The position numbers and the translations under genes were made by a program. Under the pieces are notes generated by a model that did no database searches, was not told where the DNA came from, and saw only the letters and a program-made list of their open reading frames with translations. From Pedobacter africanus (GTDB lineage Bacteria > Bacteroidota > Bacteroidia > Sphingobacteriales > Sphingobacteriaceae): DNA of 64,000 nt. Positions 37,073-46,683 of this stretch are shown piece by piece. The stretch covers positions 186,001-250,000 of the forward strand of contig NZ_FWXT01000005.1 of the NCBI RefSeq assembly GCF_900176535.1, written 5' to 3'. How positions within the stretch are numbered: the stretch's first letter is position 1; each line of letters opens with the position of its first letter.

Positions 37073-39484
37073 TTATTTAAGCACGGTAAATTCCTTTTTT
37101 AGTTTAATGTCTTCTGAGGATGTCCCGATCATGACCTGAAACTTTCCTGGTTCAACGGTCCAGTTCATATTTTTATCGAGGATGGCCAGATCATCCGGGT
37201 GCAAAGTAAACTTAAGGGTTTTGCTTTCCCCTGGAGCCAGACTTACTCTTTCAAAGCCCCTTAATACCGACTCGTAGGTAGTTACACTGCTGACCATATC
37301 TTTCAGGTACAATTGTACCACTTCGTCGCCTTTGCGGGTTCCGGTGTTTTTTACTGTAACGCTAATCTGGACATCTGCCTGATTGTTGATTTCGGTGGCA
37401 CTCAGATCAAGATTACTCAATTCGAAAGTAGTATAGCTTAACCCATATCCAAAGGGATAGAGTGCACCAAGTACCCTGGTCTTACCATTGCCATTCGGGT
37501 CATCGTTTTTACCCTGACCTGCCTGTGAGCCAGGTTTAAATGGAAAGTTCAATTCAATCTGCCCGATGGATTTTGGATAGGTCATCGTTAATTTGCCGCC
37601 TGGATTGTTCTCTCCAAACAAGGTTTCGGCTACTACTTTACCGGAAGATGGCCCGGGGAAACCGGCCTGCAGAATAGCCGGCAAAAACCTGTTTTCCCAG
37701 TTGATGGTTAAAGGCCTGCCATTGATCAGCACCAGTACCACCGGCTTTCCGGTAGCATATAAAGCCTGCAAAAGCTGCAACTGTCTGCCTGGCAAATTCA
37801 GGCCCGTCCGCGATTTGCTCTCTCCTACCTGCTCATCCGTTTCCCCCACAACTGCAATAACAACGTCTGATGTCTTTGCCACTGCCACCGCCTGGTTGAT
37901 CTGGTTTTGTTCCTCGCTGGTCAGTTCCGTAGGAATGATCTCGCTTTCAGGCCATTTTGCGTCGATCACCTCACAGCCTTTTGAATAATCTATTTTTGCT
38001 GCTTTACCCACAAAAGTTTTAATCCCCTCAAGAACCGAAATTATAGGGTTATTGGATGGCCCGTATCTGCTGGTAGTGTAATTCACTTCTGTTGCCAGCG
38101 GCCCCGTTACCAGGATATTTCTGTAGTTTTTCACATTTAAGGGCAACAGATTTTTATCGTTTTTCAGCAATACCATCGATTCCCTGTTCAGTCGTACCGC
38201 CAATTCTTCATCAACCGGGGTATGTACCTTTTTATCGGAAGCGGCTGGGTCTTTTACATAAGGATCGTCAAACAACCCCAATCGAAATTTGACACGCAGC
38301 ACATCAGCTACTCGCTCGTCAAGGGTTTTCATGGATACCGAACCTTCCTTAACCAACTCCCTTAATGGGAGTATAAAGTTCTCCGGCTGCGTAAAATGGG
38401 TGCGCACATTTAGTCCGGCTTCTATGGTCTGTTTTACAGCCTGCTTGTAGTTCTCCGCCACATGGTGCTTTCCAGATAGAAATTCTACAGCCTCACTGTC
38501 TGAAACCACGTAGCCCTCAAACCCGAACTGTTTGCGCAAAAGTTCTGTCAGGAAATAATAGCTGCCGGTTACAGGCTCACCGTTCCAGTCGTTATAGCTG
38601 CTCATCACCCCCATTGGTTTTGCTTCCCTGATCACCCTTTTGAAAGGATAAAGAAACATTTCGTGCATTTCCCTTGGCGCCACATGCGGGTCGGTACGCG
38701 CCTGCCCGTCGCGCCCGCCTTTGGGCACGCTATAAACGGCATAGTGTTTTAAAGTGGCAGCTACCCCCTGGTCCTGAATCCCCAGGGTCATCTGTTTACC
38801 CAGTTCGGCAATTAAGTAAGGGTCTTCTGCATAACACTCCACCACCCTACCCCAGCGCTGATCGCGTGCTACATCAAGTATGGGAGCGTAAATATTGGTA
38901 TAGCCTAATGCTTTTGCTTCACGCCCCACTATACTTCCAGCCCGGTAAACCAGGTCTCTGTTCCAGGTACTGCCAATGTTAACCGGAGCAGGAAAAGGCG
39001 TCGCCCGATCATGGCACAGCCCATGGATGCCTTCATTGCTGAAGTCTACAGGGATGCCGAGCCGCGTTTCCTCAACAAACCACTTTTGTACAGTATTGAT
39101 AGCGTTGGCGTGTTTGCTGAAAGGGTATGAGTATTGGGTTACCGCTTTTTTATTGTAAGGCAGGCTGTTCAGCTCCTCGTCTATATTTGCGATCCCATCT
39201 TTCCATATCTTCGTTTTCCATTCCGCTGTTGGCATTTCATCTTTTAACACCCGGCCATAACCATACAGGGTAGCAGTCTGACAGGTTTTCTCATCCAGGT
39301 TCATCTGGCTCAGCAGATCCTTTACCCTTATATCAATAGCTTTAGAAGGATCTTCAAAAACATCTTTTTTGCCGTTCTTATTAAAGTCTACCCAGCCCTT
39401 ATGATAAATATTTTTAGTTTGTGCACCAGCAGCAGAAGCCAGGAACAGGAGCGTTATCCATGTAAGTGATTTGTTTATTGTCAT
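37073..39484 (-). CDS. Glycoside hydrolase family 3 enzyme (beta-glucosidase type)
   Basis: This 803-residue exported protein (signal about 1-21, ASAAGA) has the GH3 N-terminal barrel, a C-terminal alpha/beta sandwich and a fibronectin III-like tail (about 700-800). The nucleophile is Asp329 in GYVVSDS. The sequence WGRVVECYAEDPYLIAELG and KHYAVYSVPKGGRDG are strong GH3 signatures. An additional stretch after the signal (YHKGWVDFNKNGKKDVFEDP) is seen in related Bacteroidota GH3 enzymes. It is alone, divergent from an AraC-type regulator that may control it. The substrate is probably a beta-linked glucoside or xyloside. Confidence 0.92.
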   Translation of the reverse strand: MTINKSLTWITLLFLASAAGAQTKNIYHKGWVDFNKNGKKDVFEDPSKAIDIRVKDLLSQMNLDEKTCQTATLYGYGRVLKDEMPTAEWKTKIWKDGIANIDEELNSLPYNKKAVTQYSYPFSKHANAINTVQKWFVEETRLGIPVDFSNEGIHGLCHDRATPFPAPVNIGSTWNRDLVYRAGSIVGREAKALGYTNIYAPILDVARDQRWGRVVECYAEDPYLIAELGKQMTLGIQDQGVAATLKHYAVYSVPKGGRDGQARTDPHVAPREMHEMFLYPFKRVIREAKPMGVMSSYNDWNGEPVTGSYYFLTELLRKQFGFEGYVVSDSEAVEFLSGKHHVAENYKQAVKQTIEAGLNVRTHFTQPENFILPLRELVKEGSVSMKTLDERVADVLRVKFRLGLFDDPYVKDPAASDKKVHTPVDEELAVRLNRESMVLLKNDKNLLPLNVKNYRNILVTGPLATEVNYTTSRYGPSNNPIISVLEGIKTFVGKAAKIDYSKGCEVIDAKWPESEIIPTELTSEEQNQINQAVAVAKTSDVVIAVVGETDEQVGESKSRTGLNLPGRQLQLLQALYATGKPVVLVLINGRPLTINWENRFLPAILQAGFPGPSSGKVVAETLFGENNPGGKLTMTYPKSIGQIELNFPFKPGSQAGQGKNDDPNGNGKTRVLGALYPFGYGLSYTTFELSNLDLSATEINNQADVQISVTVKNTGTRKGDEVVQLYLKDMVSSVTTYESVLRGFERVSLAPGESKTLKFTLHPDDLAILDKNMNWTVEPGKFQVMIGTSSEDIKLKKEFTVLK

Positions 39485-39621
39485 GCCCGAAAATCCGGAT
39501 ATAGAACCGGACCTCTAAAATAGGCTTTATAAGGGCTTAAAAATGCGCTTAAATTGGCCATTGCTTCAATAATTTTAACATTCGAACCCAAATGTCTATC
39601 TTATAATTTCAAAATTTAAAA

Positions 39622-40443
39622 ATGAATTTCACCAGAATTGCCCCTCAACCCGATTTAGACCAGCTCATCGAATGTTACTGGATGATGTATAATGATGATC
39701 CTGAACCAAACATCGAGAAGATCATTCCGGATGGGTTTACCGAGCTCATTTTTAATTACAGGGACGTTTACAGTGCTAAAACCAACGGACACGATTGGAA
39801 GCTGCAATCGCCGAATTTACTGGCAGGGCAACTCAGAACCTATTTCTTTCTTCAGAATACCGGGCGCACAGGTTCTGTTGCCATTAAGTTGAAGCCTGCG
39901 GCTTTAACACAGCTATTCGGTTTGAGCATGGACCAGTACCTTGATAAAATTGTCGATCTGGATTCCTTCAGCAATCCGGAGCTCAGGCAATTAAAAGAAC
40001 TCATACTCGCATTCGGCGATATCGGCAGGAATAAACAGGAAAAACAGGTTAAACAGGTTTTGGACAATTATTTTACTGCGCTCAATAAAGCTGCATCAGA
40101 GAACCCGCTTAAAGGCCCGCTTAACCTTATCTTTAGCTCGAACGGGATGGTGACCGTAGCCGAAATGTCTGCCGCGGCAGGAGTTGGAGAACGTCAGCTG
40201 GAACGACTGTTTAAAAAGTATATCGGACTGTCTCCAAAATACTACGCCCGTATCATCCGGTTTAATTATATTTTTCAGCTCATCAAATCAAAAAAAAGCA
40301 ATTGGGCAGAAATCGTTTACCAGTCCGGATATTACGATCAATCTCATTTTATCCGTAATTTCAAAGCCTTCACCGGCGAAGATCCTTCTTCCTATTTTTT
40401 TGAAGAGAAAAATATGGCCAATTTTTTTCTCAACAAAGAGTAA
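39622..40443 (+). CDS. AraC-family transcriptional regulator with DUF6597-like N-terminus
   Basis: This 273-residue protein has an N-terminal domain (about 1-110, DLDQLIECYWMMYNDDPEPN and IIPDGFTELIFNYRD) typical of the DUF6597 group, and a C-terminal AraC helix-turn-helix (about 160-260, AGVGERQLERLFKKYIGLSPKYYARI and YYDQSHFIRNFKAFTGEDPS). The effector is unknown. It is divergent from the GH3 gene with 137 bases between, and 60 bases upstream of the small exported protein at 40504, which may be a target. Confidence 0.9.
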   Translation: MNFTRIAPQPDLDQLIECYWMMYNDDPEPNIEKIIPDGFTELIFNYRDVYSAKTNGHDWKLQSPNLLAGQLRTYFFLQNTGRTGSVAIKLKPAALTQLFGLSMDQYLDKIVDLDSFSNPELRQLKELILAFGDIGRNKQEKQVKQVLDNYFTALNKAASENPLKGPLNLIFSSNGMVTVAEMSAAAGVGERQLERLFKKYIGLSPKYYARIIRFNYIFQLIKSKKSNWAEIVYQSGYYDQSHFIRNFKAFTGEDPSSYFFEEKNMANFFLNKE

Positions 40444-40480
40444 GGTCGGCTTTGTACAATACCAAGGCCGTCAGGAAAAT

Positions 40481-40488
40481 TATCTTTG
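40481..40488 (+). promoter_or_regulatory. Probable -7 element before the DUF6265-like gene
   Basis: TATCTTTG is an exact match to TAnnTTTG, 15 bases before the ATG at 40504. A TTTG at 40451-40454 lies upstream but at 26 bases, longer than usual. Confidence 0.45.
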
Positions 40489-40503
40489 GCAGAAAAAAGC
40501 AAC

Positions 40504-40977
40504 ATGAAAACAAGAACTCTACTGCTGGTTACGGCACTATTTTTACTGGTACACACCAGCTACGCCCAGGAAAGCAACAAAGAGAAATTTAAAAAGCTGG
40601 AGTGGTTGGTGGGAAAATGGATCAGAACCAACGCCAAGGCAGGGCAGTCCGGCTACGAGACCTGGGCTAAAGTTTCCGATTTAAAACTGACGGGCAAAGG
40701 GGTAACGCTGAAGGGAAAAGAAACCATCTTTGTAGAAGATATGTCGTTTGTTGAAAAGGACAACGACATTTACTGCGCCGTGATTGCTGGCGACGAAAAA
40801 CAGCCTGTTTACTTTAAACTGACAGCACTAAGCGCTAACAGCTTTACGTGCGAGAACCCGAAGCATGATTTTCCTAAAAAAATAAGTTACCAGCGCAATG
40901 GCAAAAATATAAAAGCTGTTATCTCCGGGAACGGACAAAGCGTGGATTATAATTTCGTACGCTCAGAGGCGCCCTAA
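40504..40977 (+). CDS. Small exported DUF6265-like protein
   Basis: The protein has about 157 residues from the ATG at 40504, which begins a signal peptide (MKTRTLLLVTALFLLVHTSYA). The frame from 40486 adds six residues ahead of the signal and is less likely. The motif KKLEWLVGKWIRTNAKAGQSG and later FTCENPKHDFPKKISYQRNG fit the DUF6265 beta-barrel family, whose role is unknown; lipocalin-like ligand binding is possible. Its end overlaps by 15 bases the end of the convergent gene at 40963. Confidence 0.8.
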   Translation: MKTRTLLLVTALFLLVHTSYAQESNKEKFKKLEWLVGKWIRTNAKAGQSGYETWAKVSDLKLTGKGVTLKGKETIFVEDMSFVEKDNDIYCAVIAGDEKQPVYFKLTALSANSFTCENPKHDFPKKISYQRNGKNIKAVISGNGQSVDYNFVRSEAP

Positions 40978-42243
40978 AAAAACCTGCAGGTAATTGTTTA
41001 CATAACGGTTATAAGCCAGTAGCTTCCCGTCTGGAGACCAGTTTACAGTTCCAACAGGTTTTTCAGCTTCCAATGATGAATCCGTTAGCTGCTCTGAGCT
41101 TCCTGTTTCAATTTCAGTAATATTCACTGCATTTTTAGCGATATATGCTACCCACCTTCCATCCGGACTAAAATTAATGCCGCTTTGGATATCAAATGAA
41201 TGAAAACTAAGTTGCCTTACCTCGCCGCCATTGGGAGAAACAGTAAAAATGTTGATAAAGCCTGCTGCATCTTTTGAAAGAAAAGCGATCTGCGCTCCAT
41301 CTGGACTGGAGCGCAGCCAATGGCGCGGACCAATAACGCCTTTTTCCGTATAGGTGAGTCGTTTTTGAGTGACGCCGTCCGGCACGGGCAACCGGCATGC
41401 TGTCATTCCTGGCCATTGCCCCTCGGGCAGGGTTTCGGGCAGCTCGTCAGGCAAATCAACGATAAAAACTTCAGTCTTTGTTTCTCCTTTTTTAGTCTTG
41501 ATATTTCCCTGAAAAGCAACAGCCTTTTTCTGCCAATTGCCATTGGTTTTCAAGTAACCCTGGTTCCCCACCCAGCATTCGTCAAAAGCCTTATCAATTT
41601 CGTCACTTCCTGGGGCCGGTTTTTCTTTTACGTCTGTAACAATGATCGAATACATTTCACCGTTGTTATGTTCCCCATCTTCATCAGCACTAACTTGTAC
41701 CTTACGAGGGAACATTACACCAACAGTCCTGAGATCCTGAATTTCCGGACTTAATTCTCCAAGCTTTGCAACAACATCATCGTTGTAAGTAAAACTCAAC
41801 CATTGTCCGTCGCCACTCCAGGAATGTGCATGCGTGCCACCTCTTAGCGCCCCCCTAATAAAAGGTGCATTTACATTACGGGCATCCATAAAAATAGCTT
41901 GGCCAGGGGTATTGATATCAATTGCCACACCGGTCCTGCGGCTAAAACCATAAGGGTTTGCTTCACTGGCATTCCTTATACCATGGATAAATACGACACG
42001 GTTTGCAACCGGAGAAAAGGCCGCCGCGCCCACGCCCGGTCCAAACCCGGTCTGGTTCTGTGTACGGTAAAGCACTTTAACTTCAGCGGTTTCTGCGTTT
42101 ACCATTTCAATACTGCCAGTCTTTCCGATATGGGCATCATCGTTGCGGATATCATAAACCAACCATTTTCCATCTGATGAAAAGCATTGAAAGTTGTTTA
42201 GAAAATGACCGTTGGGGGAAAAGGTAAGCTGGGTTTCTTTCAT
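40963..42243 (-). CDS. TolB-like beta-propeller protein (DUF3748/YidR-like)
   Basis: This 426-residue protein has no clear signal peptide. It is made of WD40/PD40-type repeats such as FSSDGKWLVYDIRND, SWSGDGQWLSFTYND, SSPDGAQIAFLSKD and FSPDGRWVAYIAKN, so a beta-propeller is predicted. N-terminal sequence FSPNGHFLNNFQCFS and GFGPGVGAAAFSP resemble the DUF3748 family that includes E. coli YidR. No catalytic domain follows the propeller. It starts eight bases after the stop of the fucose-isomerase-like gene, so they form an operon and probably act on the same metabolite; this is inferred. Confidence 0.75.
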   Translation of the reverse strand: MKETQLTFSPNGHFLNNFQCFSSDGKWLVYDIRNDDAHIGKTGSIEMVNAETAEVKVLYRTQNQTGFGPGVGAAAFSPVANRVVFIHGIRNASEANPYGFSRRTGVAIDINTPGQAIFMDARNVNAPFIRGALRGGTHAHSWSGDGQWLSFTYNDDVVAKLGELSPEIQDLRTVGVMFPRKVQVSADEDGEHNNGEMYSIIVTDVKEKPAPGSDEIDKAFDECWVGNQGYLKTNGNWQKKAVAFQGNIKTKKGETKTEVFIVDLPDELPETLPEGQWPGMTACRLPVPDGVTQKRLTYTEKGVIGPRHWLRSSPDGAQIAFLSKDAAGFINIFTVSPNGGEVRQLSFHSFDIQSGINFSPDGRWVAYIAKNAVNITEIETGSSEQLTDSSLEAEKPVGTVNWSPDGKLLAYNRYVNNYLQVFLGRL

Positions 42244-42251
42244 TGATAATC

Positions 42252-43886
42252 TTATGCAAATTGTCTTCCTTCATGGTCCACATCTCCGCAAAAATGCACA
42301 GAAATTCCCATTTCCGCTAATGCTGCTGCCTTAATACGGCAAGCCTTATGTGCAGCGGCCTGGTCTGGAGCATACACCACCTGTATATGATTGGCCTGGT
42401 GTTGCGCCATTAGCTGGTCCCGGCTCACACCCTTAAGTGTAGCATGCATAATCGGCCATTGCGGGGTAGTCTCCTGCCAACGCTTCTGTGTTTCCTCTTT
42501 TGGCAGGAATACAGCCTCGCCCACGCCCAGATCACAATGTAAAGCATTGTCCATTACATAAATGCGGCTCCAAACCAAACTTCCCGGTTTACTGATCCCT
42601 TTAAGGCTACCTCCCCCCAAACGGAAATACATAGCAGGCTGCCGGTCACTGGCTGCCCCCCTATACCCATCTATAAAATGGGCCGGAGGTGCTGCTCCTG
42701 AGATCAGGAACAACCATACAAAATCATCAATACCTTCACCTTTATAATGCGCACCCCAGCGGATATCATGCAACGTGGTTTCTCCCGGCATCCCAAGTTC
42801 CTTCCACAGGTGATAGGTTAACAGCGCATCAATTCCTGCACATTCATCCACTTCGTTGAAATGTGGCAAAGCCTCATTGGCATACAATTCCTTTCCGGCT
42901 TCATTGTATACCGGTGGCCGGTCCTGGTTGTTCAGCAGTCCTTCCACCAGGTCACTCGCTACTGTCAGGTCCTTCAAGCCTTGCTGGTATTGGATGCCGA
43001 TAGTATCACAGCCAAATTCATCTGCAATACGCATTGCAGCAATGTACATTTTACATTGTTCAAGTGTTTGCCCCGGTGTCAGTTCGATTGTCCCGTCTGT
43101 ACCCCAGTTAAAAGTCATGCCTTTTTGTATCAGCCAGTTCAGAACCTCTTCTGCCTCCCTGTCGGTCACCAATCTCATCCTGGCATACAAGGCCGATTGG
43201 CTTAATCGTTCCTTAAATATGCCGGTTTTATGCAACAGATCATCAGGTACAATGGCATTGAACATCCCCATACAGCCTTCGTCAAACACCCCCATAATTG
43301 CTTTGTTACCACGAATTTTACGGCCAAATGCCCTTCCCCTGCGCTCATCTTCGGGCGGCAATGATACCGCATCCAGATTTTTAACATGGCTCCTATCGTG
43401 AGTAACCTTACCCCGGGTAAACCATTCTGTTAAACCCTTGATGAAAAAATCATCACTAAAATCCTCACTCCATAAACTGCTGTAATTGACTCCAGCCTTG
43501 GTAAGGGAGCCGTTAAGATTAAGCATGCCAACCAGCCCCGGCCATTGTCCGCTCCAATTGGCAACGGTTAAAATGGGTCCTTTATGGGTAGTTAAACCGG
43601 CAAGCACATGATGGGTATACTGCCAAACGCTTTCAGCAACAATCAATGGCGCATAAGGATTGATGTTCTTAAACACTTCGATTCCCATGCGCTGGGAATC
43701 TATAAAACCATGTTTTTTCTCTTCATTATAGGCATGGGCCCTTTTTACCTGCCAGCCCATGCGTGCGATGGCCTGTGTTAACAGCCGTTCCATTTCCTCC
43801 TGGGCGGCCCAGCAGTTCTGATTGGCCGATAGCCGCAAATCTCCGCTGCTTACAAGATAAACCTGTTTTTCATTAAATGTTGTCAT
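42252..43886 (-). CDS. Fucose/arabinose isomerase-fold protein of unknown substrate
   Basis: This 544-residue cytosolic protein resembles the L-fucose isomerase-like group. The N-terminal part (VYLVSSGDLRLSANQNCW, PLIVAESVWQYTHHVLAGL) looks like the substrate-recognition domains, and the C-terminal third contains WPIMHATLKGVSRDQLMAQH followed by ANHIQVVYAP, a signature of the family's last domain. Residues E, D and H suited to metal binding occur at DEGCMGMFNAIV and near the C-terminus, but a full active site cannot be confirmed by eye. It heads a two-gene operon with the propeller protein. Confidence 0.7.
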   Translation of the reverse strand: MTTFNEKQVYLVSSGDLRLSANQNCWAAQEEMERLLTQAIARMGWQVKRAHAYNEEKKHGFIDSQRMGIEVFKNINPYAPLIVAESVWQYTHHVLAGLTTHKGPILTVANWSGQWPGLVGMLNLNGSLTKAGVNYSSLWSEDFSDDFFIKGLTEWFTRGKVTHDRSHVKNLDAVSLPPEDERRGRAFGRKIRGNKAIMGVFDEGCMGMFNAIVPDDLLHKTGIFKERLSQSALYARMRLVTDREAEEVLNWLIQKGMTFNWGTDGTIELTPGQTLEQCKMYIAAMRIADEFGCDTIGIQYQQGLKDLTVASDLVEGLLNNQDRPPVYNEAGKELYANEALPHFNEVDECAGIDALLTYHLWKELGMPGETTLHDIRWGAHYKGEGIDDFVWLFLISGAAPPAHFIDGYRGAASDRQPAMYFRLGGGSLKGISKPGSLVWSRIYVMDNALHCDLGVGEAVFLPKEETQKRWQETTPQWPIMHATLKGVSRDQLMAQHQANHIQVVYAPDQAAAHKACRIKAAALAEMGISVHFCGDVDHEGRQFA

Positions 43887-43974
43887 ATCTGAAGAATTAT
43901 ACCTGGTCAGACAAATATGACAAGCATTGCCTTGAAAACTTTACAGGTTTTTACCTACTTTTTATAATATATTA

Positions 43975-45048
43975 TCATGTATGCCTGTCTTTGTTTCGCC
44001 ATATAAATCCGTCAAGCACATAATGTGTGCTCTGCGGCAGCGCCAGCAGAGGGATGAGCAAAGTAAGTAAGTTTCCCTCAATCTGAGGCAAAGCAGAAAA
44101 CAAAGAAAACACATGGGTATGTTCTTTCCATATAAATCCATCCCATAGGCCTTCTTCCAGATAGGCCAGCAAAAGGATGGTTAGCATAAACACCAGCACA
44201 CCGTATTTACCAAACGTAATACGCTGCAACTGCCCGGTCCGGCGCGTTTCCTTACCGTAATTTTTCTTCTCAAAAAACCAGATCAGCGCCATATAGGGAA
44301 TGCCGTGCGAGATCACATTTAATGTGGTAAAGGCCATGTCACCGTTAAAATAAACAATTCCGAAGTACCAGGAAAGGAAGGTCCCCAATATCAACAGGTT
44401 TCGCGGCAGATTTATTCGCCTGCATTTCAAAGACAGCCAAACCTCTTTCAGGAGGTAAACCACAATAACAATAAAGTACAGACCGGTAAATAGGGAAGTC
44501 AATGTTGTCGAAGGAAAATGGATAAAATCATCTGCTACAAACCAGTTAAAGTTTCTGCTTTCGCCAAAATGCCAATAAAGAATCGGATAAACTGTGGCTG
44601 TATATATAGCAGTGCTGTCTATCATTTTCATCATGCTACTCGTACTTTCGGTACGCGAGTACAAGCGCATAAAACCGTATTGTTGCCTGATAAAATGAAA
44701 CACCGCTAAATAAGCAAGCATCCGCCAGAACAACAGGCCATCGATATGATACAACAATACACCAGAAAAATAACATACCAGCGGAATACCGATCAGCAGT
44801 CCAGACTCCTTTCTGAAACGTTCAGGATTAAAATATGTCCTGTACAAAGTAGAATAAACGTGGGCCACATCGATGAATACAACAAGAAAAAACCAATACA
44901 TCACAGGCATTAAGGGCGTAACCTTAAACTTTTCTGGAAAAAGACATACCAGCAAAAGCGATAAAAATGGGGGCAATAGGATAAAAATACTATCAGACCA
45001 TGCTGAATTTAGCCAGGGTTGCGCAGTACGGTTCTCGTTTTTGATCAT
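43975..45048 (-). CDS. Polytopic membrane protein with conserved-looking histidines, unknown family
   Basis: This 357-residue protein has about eight to nine membrane segments. Histidines next to or inside membrane segments stand out in FIDVAHVYSTLYRTYF, AVFHFIRQQYGFMRLY, NVISHGIPYMALIWFF, KEHTHVF and LPQSTHYVLDGFIWR. A short phrase DGFIW occurs twice (near 305 and 350). Several intramembrane His could bind a metal, as in membrane desaturases or carotene dioxygenase-like enzymes, but I do not recognise the family. Its ATG overlaps the stop of the FAD oxidoreductase (ATGA), making it the last gene of the seven-gene polyamine-type operon. Confidence 0.75.
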   Translation of the reverse strand: MIKNENRTAQPWLNSAWSDSIFILLPPFLSLLLVCLFPEKFKVTPLMPVMYWFFLVVFIDVAHVYSTLYRTYFNPERFRKESGLLIGIPLVCYFSGVLLYHIDGLLFWRMLAYLAVFHFIRQQYGFMRLYSRTESTSSMMKMIDSTAIYTATVYPILYWHFGESRNFNWFVADDFIHFPSTTLTSLFTGLYFIVIVVYLLKEVWLSLKCRRINLPRNLLILGTFLSWYFGIVYFNGDMAFTTLNVISHGIPYMALIWFFEKKNYGKETRRTGQLQRITFGKYGVLVFMLTILLLAYLEEGLWDGFIWKEHTHVFSLFSALPQIEGNLLTLLIPLLALPQSTHYVLDGFIWRNKDRHT

Positions 45049-46682
45049 TTTTTTGCTTCAAGTAATGATTTTGCTGCGCGTATCCCCTGATGAAAACCTT
45101 CTTCAAATAAGGATATACCACTGAGATCCGTATGCGCGAAGAAAATCTTGTTGTCAATAGGCTGCTGTGCTTTCTGACGTTCGGGACCCCAGATATAATT
45201 TACCGCCGGCACCACCATCCCATGCCCCCATATCCATACCTCCACTGCAGCAATCATAGACGTGATTCCAGGATGCATGTATTCCAGTTCAGGGATAATC
45301 ATATCCAGCCACTGCTCATAGTTTCTGGCATAAGCAGCCAATCGTGAAATCCTCGGCTCCCTGTCACACAAGGGCAGGTAAAAAGTAATCACTCTGGTGT
45401 TACTTTCCTGTTTTGTCTGCTGATGTCCGGCGTATACATAACCTACCGAAGGCATTCCGTAAGGCACATTGTCCCAGGAAAAGTCTTGTAACCCGGAGGA
45501 GGAAAAATTATTAATCGTAATATTGGCAACTGCCCAGGGTGCATAATTTACTGCATCATAGTTGAGTCTGTCCAGTCTTTCATGTCCCAGCAAACGTTTA
45601 TTCACAAACTGAGGTGCAGCAAGAATTACATTTTCAGCCAGTATCGTATAGACCTGGTTTTTATTCAAATCCAGCACGCTGACTTCAACCCTGCCCCCTG
45701 AGTTTGTAGCAAGTCCGCATACCATAGCCGAAGTTTTGATGTGCTTTTCCAAACCTTTCTTTAACAATCCTACCAAAAAAGCATTCCCTTCGGGCCAGGT
45801 AAGCACTGCGCCAGCGTCAGAATTTGCTGAAGTTCCTTTATGACCTGCAAAATAATTTAAACCCGCCCATGCCGAAACCCGCTCTATTTTCTGCCCGTAA
45901 TCGTCCTTGCAGCAATAGCTCAGGTACCACAAAAGGTATTCAGAAGTAAAACCTTCCCTACTCAGATAGCTTTTAAAAGATAGTTTATCCAGGTTTCTGT
46001 ACTTTTCATCTGCAGAGGCATCATTTACCGGAATATTGAAGGCATACTTCCCGTCCCGTCCCTTTTCATGTTTCAATTTTTCCATCAGTTTAAAGAAAAG
46101 ATCTATCTGCTCCTGGTCAGCCGGCGAAATGCCAAATTTAGGGATCAAACCTTCCTGCCATTGTCCGTTAATCAACAACCGTTCTTCAGGATCAAAACAC
46201 AGGTAATACTCATTGTAAAAGGGCAGTCCGTTCTCAAAATGAGTAATGATACCCTGTTCCTTAAAAAATTCGATTAACAATTCATCATCGTTATTGGCAA
46301 TAGTAACATAGTGGGCTCCTCTGGGATAGGCAGAAAACCGGTTGCCCCCGGCATGGGCATTGCCCCCAATATGGCCTTCAAGCTCAAATAGCTCAAAATC
46401 CTGGTATCCCGCCTTTTTTAGCCAGCGTGCGGCCGACAATCCGGAAATGCCGCCGCCTATGATCAGTGTTTTTACCTCGCGCTGGTATACAGGGTCTGTT
46501 AATGAGACTTTATCCCTGAGCATATGTCCCGCTTTCTGATCGGGTCCCTTAAGACCACCTGTGATATGTTTATATCGGTCGGGTCTCCCACCTACCTTTC
46601 CGGCACATCCTTTTAAAAATATACCGGCGGCTATCAGTCCTGCACGCAGTAAAAAACCTTTCCTTGCAATCCCCCTGCTCAT
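45045..46682 (-). CDS. Exported FAD-dependent oxidoreductase (amine-oxidase-like)
   Basis: This 545-residue protein begins with a basic, hydrophobic leader (ARKGFLLRAGLIAAG) that resembles a Tat signal with RK in place of RR, ending in LKGC with Cys26 as a probable lipid-attachment site. A Rossmann FAD motif follows (LIIGGGISGLSAARWLKKAG, GGG at 76-78), then FELEGHIGGNA, typical of flavin amine oxidases. The C-terminal FAD contact FEEGFHQGIRAAKSLLE is present. It probably works in the periplasm. Position one base after the spermidine-synthase-like gene suggests it oxidises a polyamine or its derivative, which is inferred. It overlaps the following membrane gene by four bases. Confidence 0.8.
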   Translation of the reverse strand: MSRGIARKGFLLRAGLIAAGIFLKGCAGKVGGRPDRYKHITGGLKGPDQKAGHMLRDKVSLTDPVYQREVKTLIIGGGISGLSAARWLKKAGYQDFELFELEGHIGGNAHAGGNRFSAYPRGAHYVTIANNDDELLIEFFKEQGIITHFENGLPFYNEYYLCFDPEERLLINGQWQEGLIPKFGISPADQEQIDLFFKLMEKLKHEKGRDGKYAFNIPVNDASADEKYRNLDKLSFKSYLSREGFTSEYLLWYLSYCCKDDYGQKIERVSAWAGLNYFAGHKGTSANSDAGAVLTWPEGNAFLVGLLKKGLEKHIKTSAMVCGLATNSGGRVEVSVLDLNKNQVYTILAENVILAAPQFVNKRLLGHERLDRLNYDAVNYAPWAVANITINNFSSSGLQDFSWDNVPYGMPSVGYVYAGHQQTKQESNTRVITFYLPLCDREPRISRLAAYARNYEQWLDMIIPELEYMHPGITSMIAAVEVWIWGHGMVVPAVNYIWGPERQKAQQPIDNKIFFAHTDLSGISLFEEGFHQGIRAAKSLLEAKK

Positions 46683-46683
46683 A

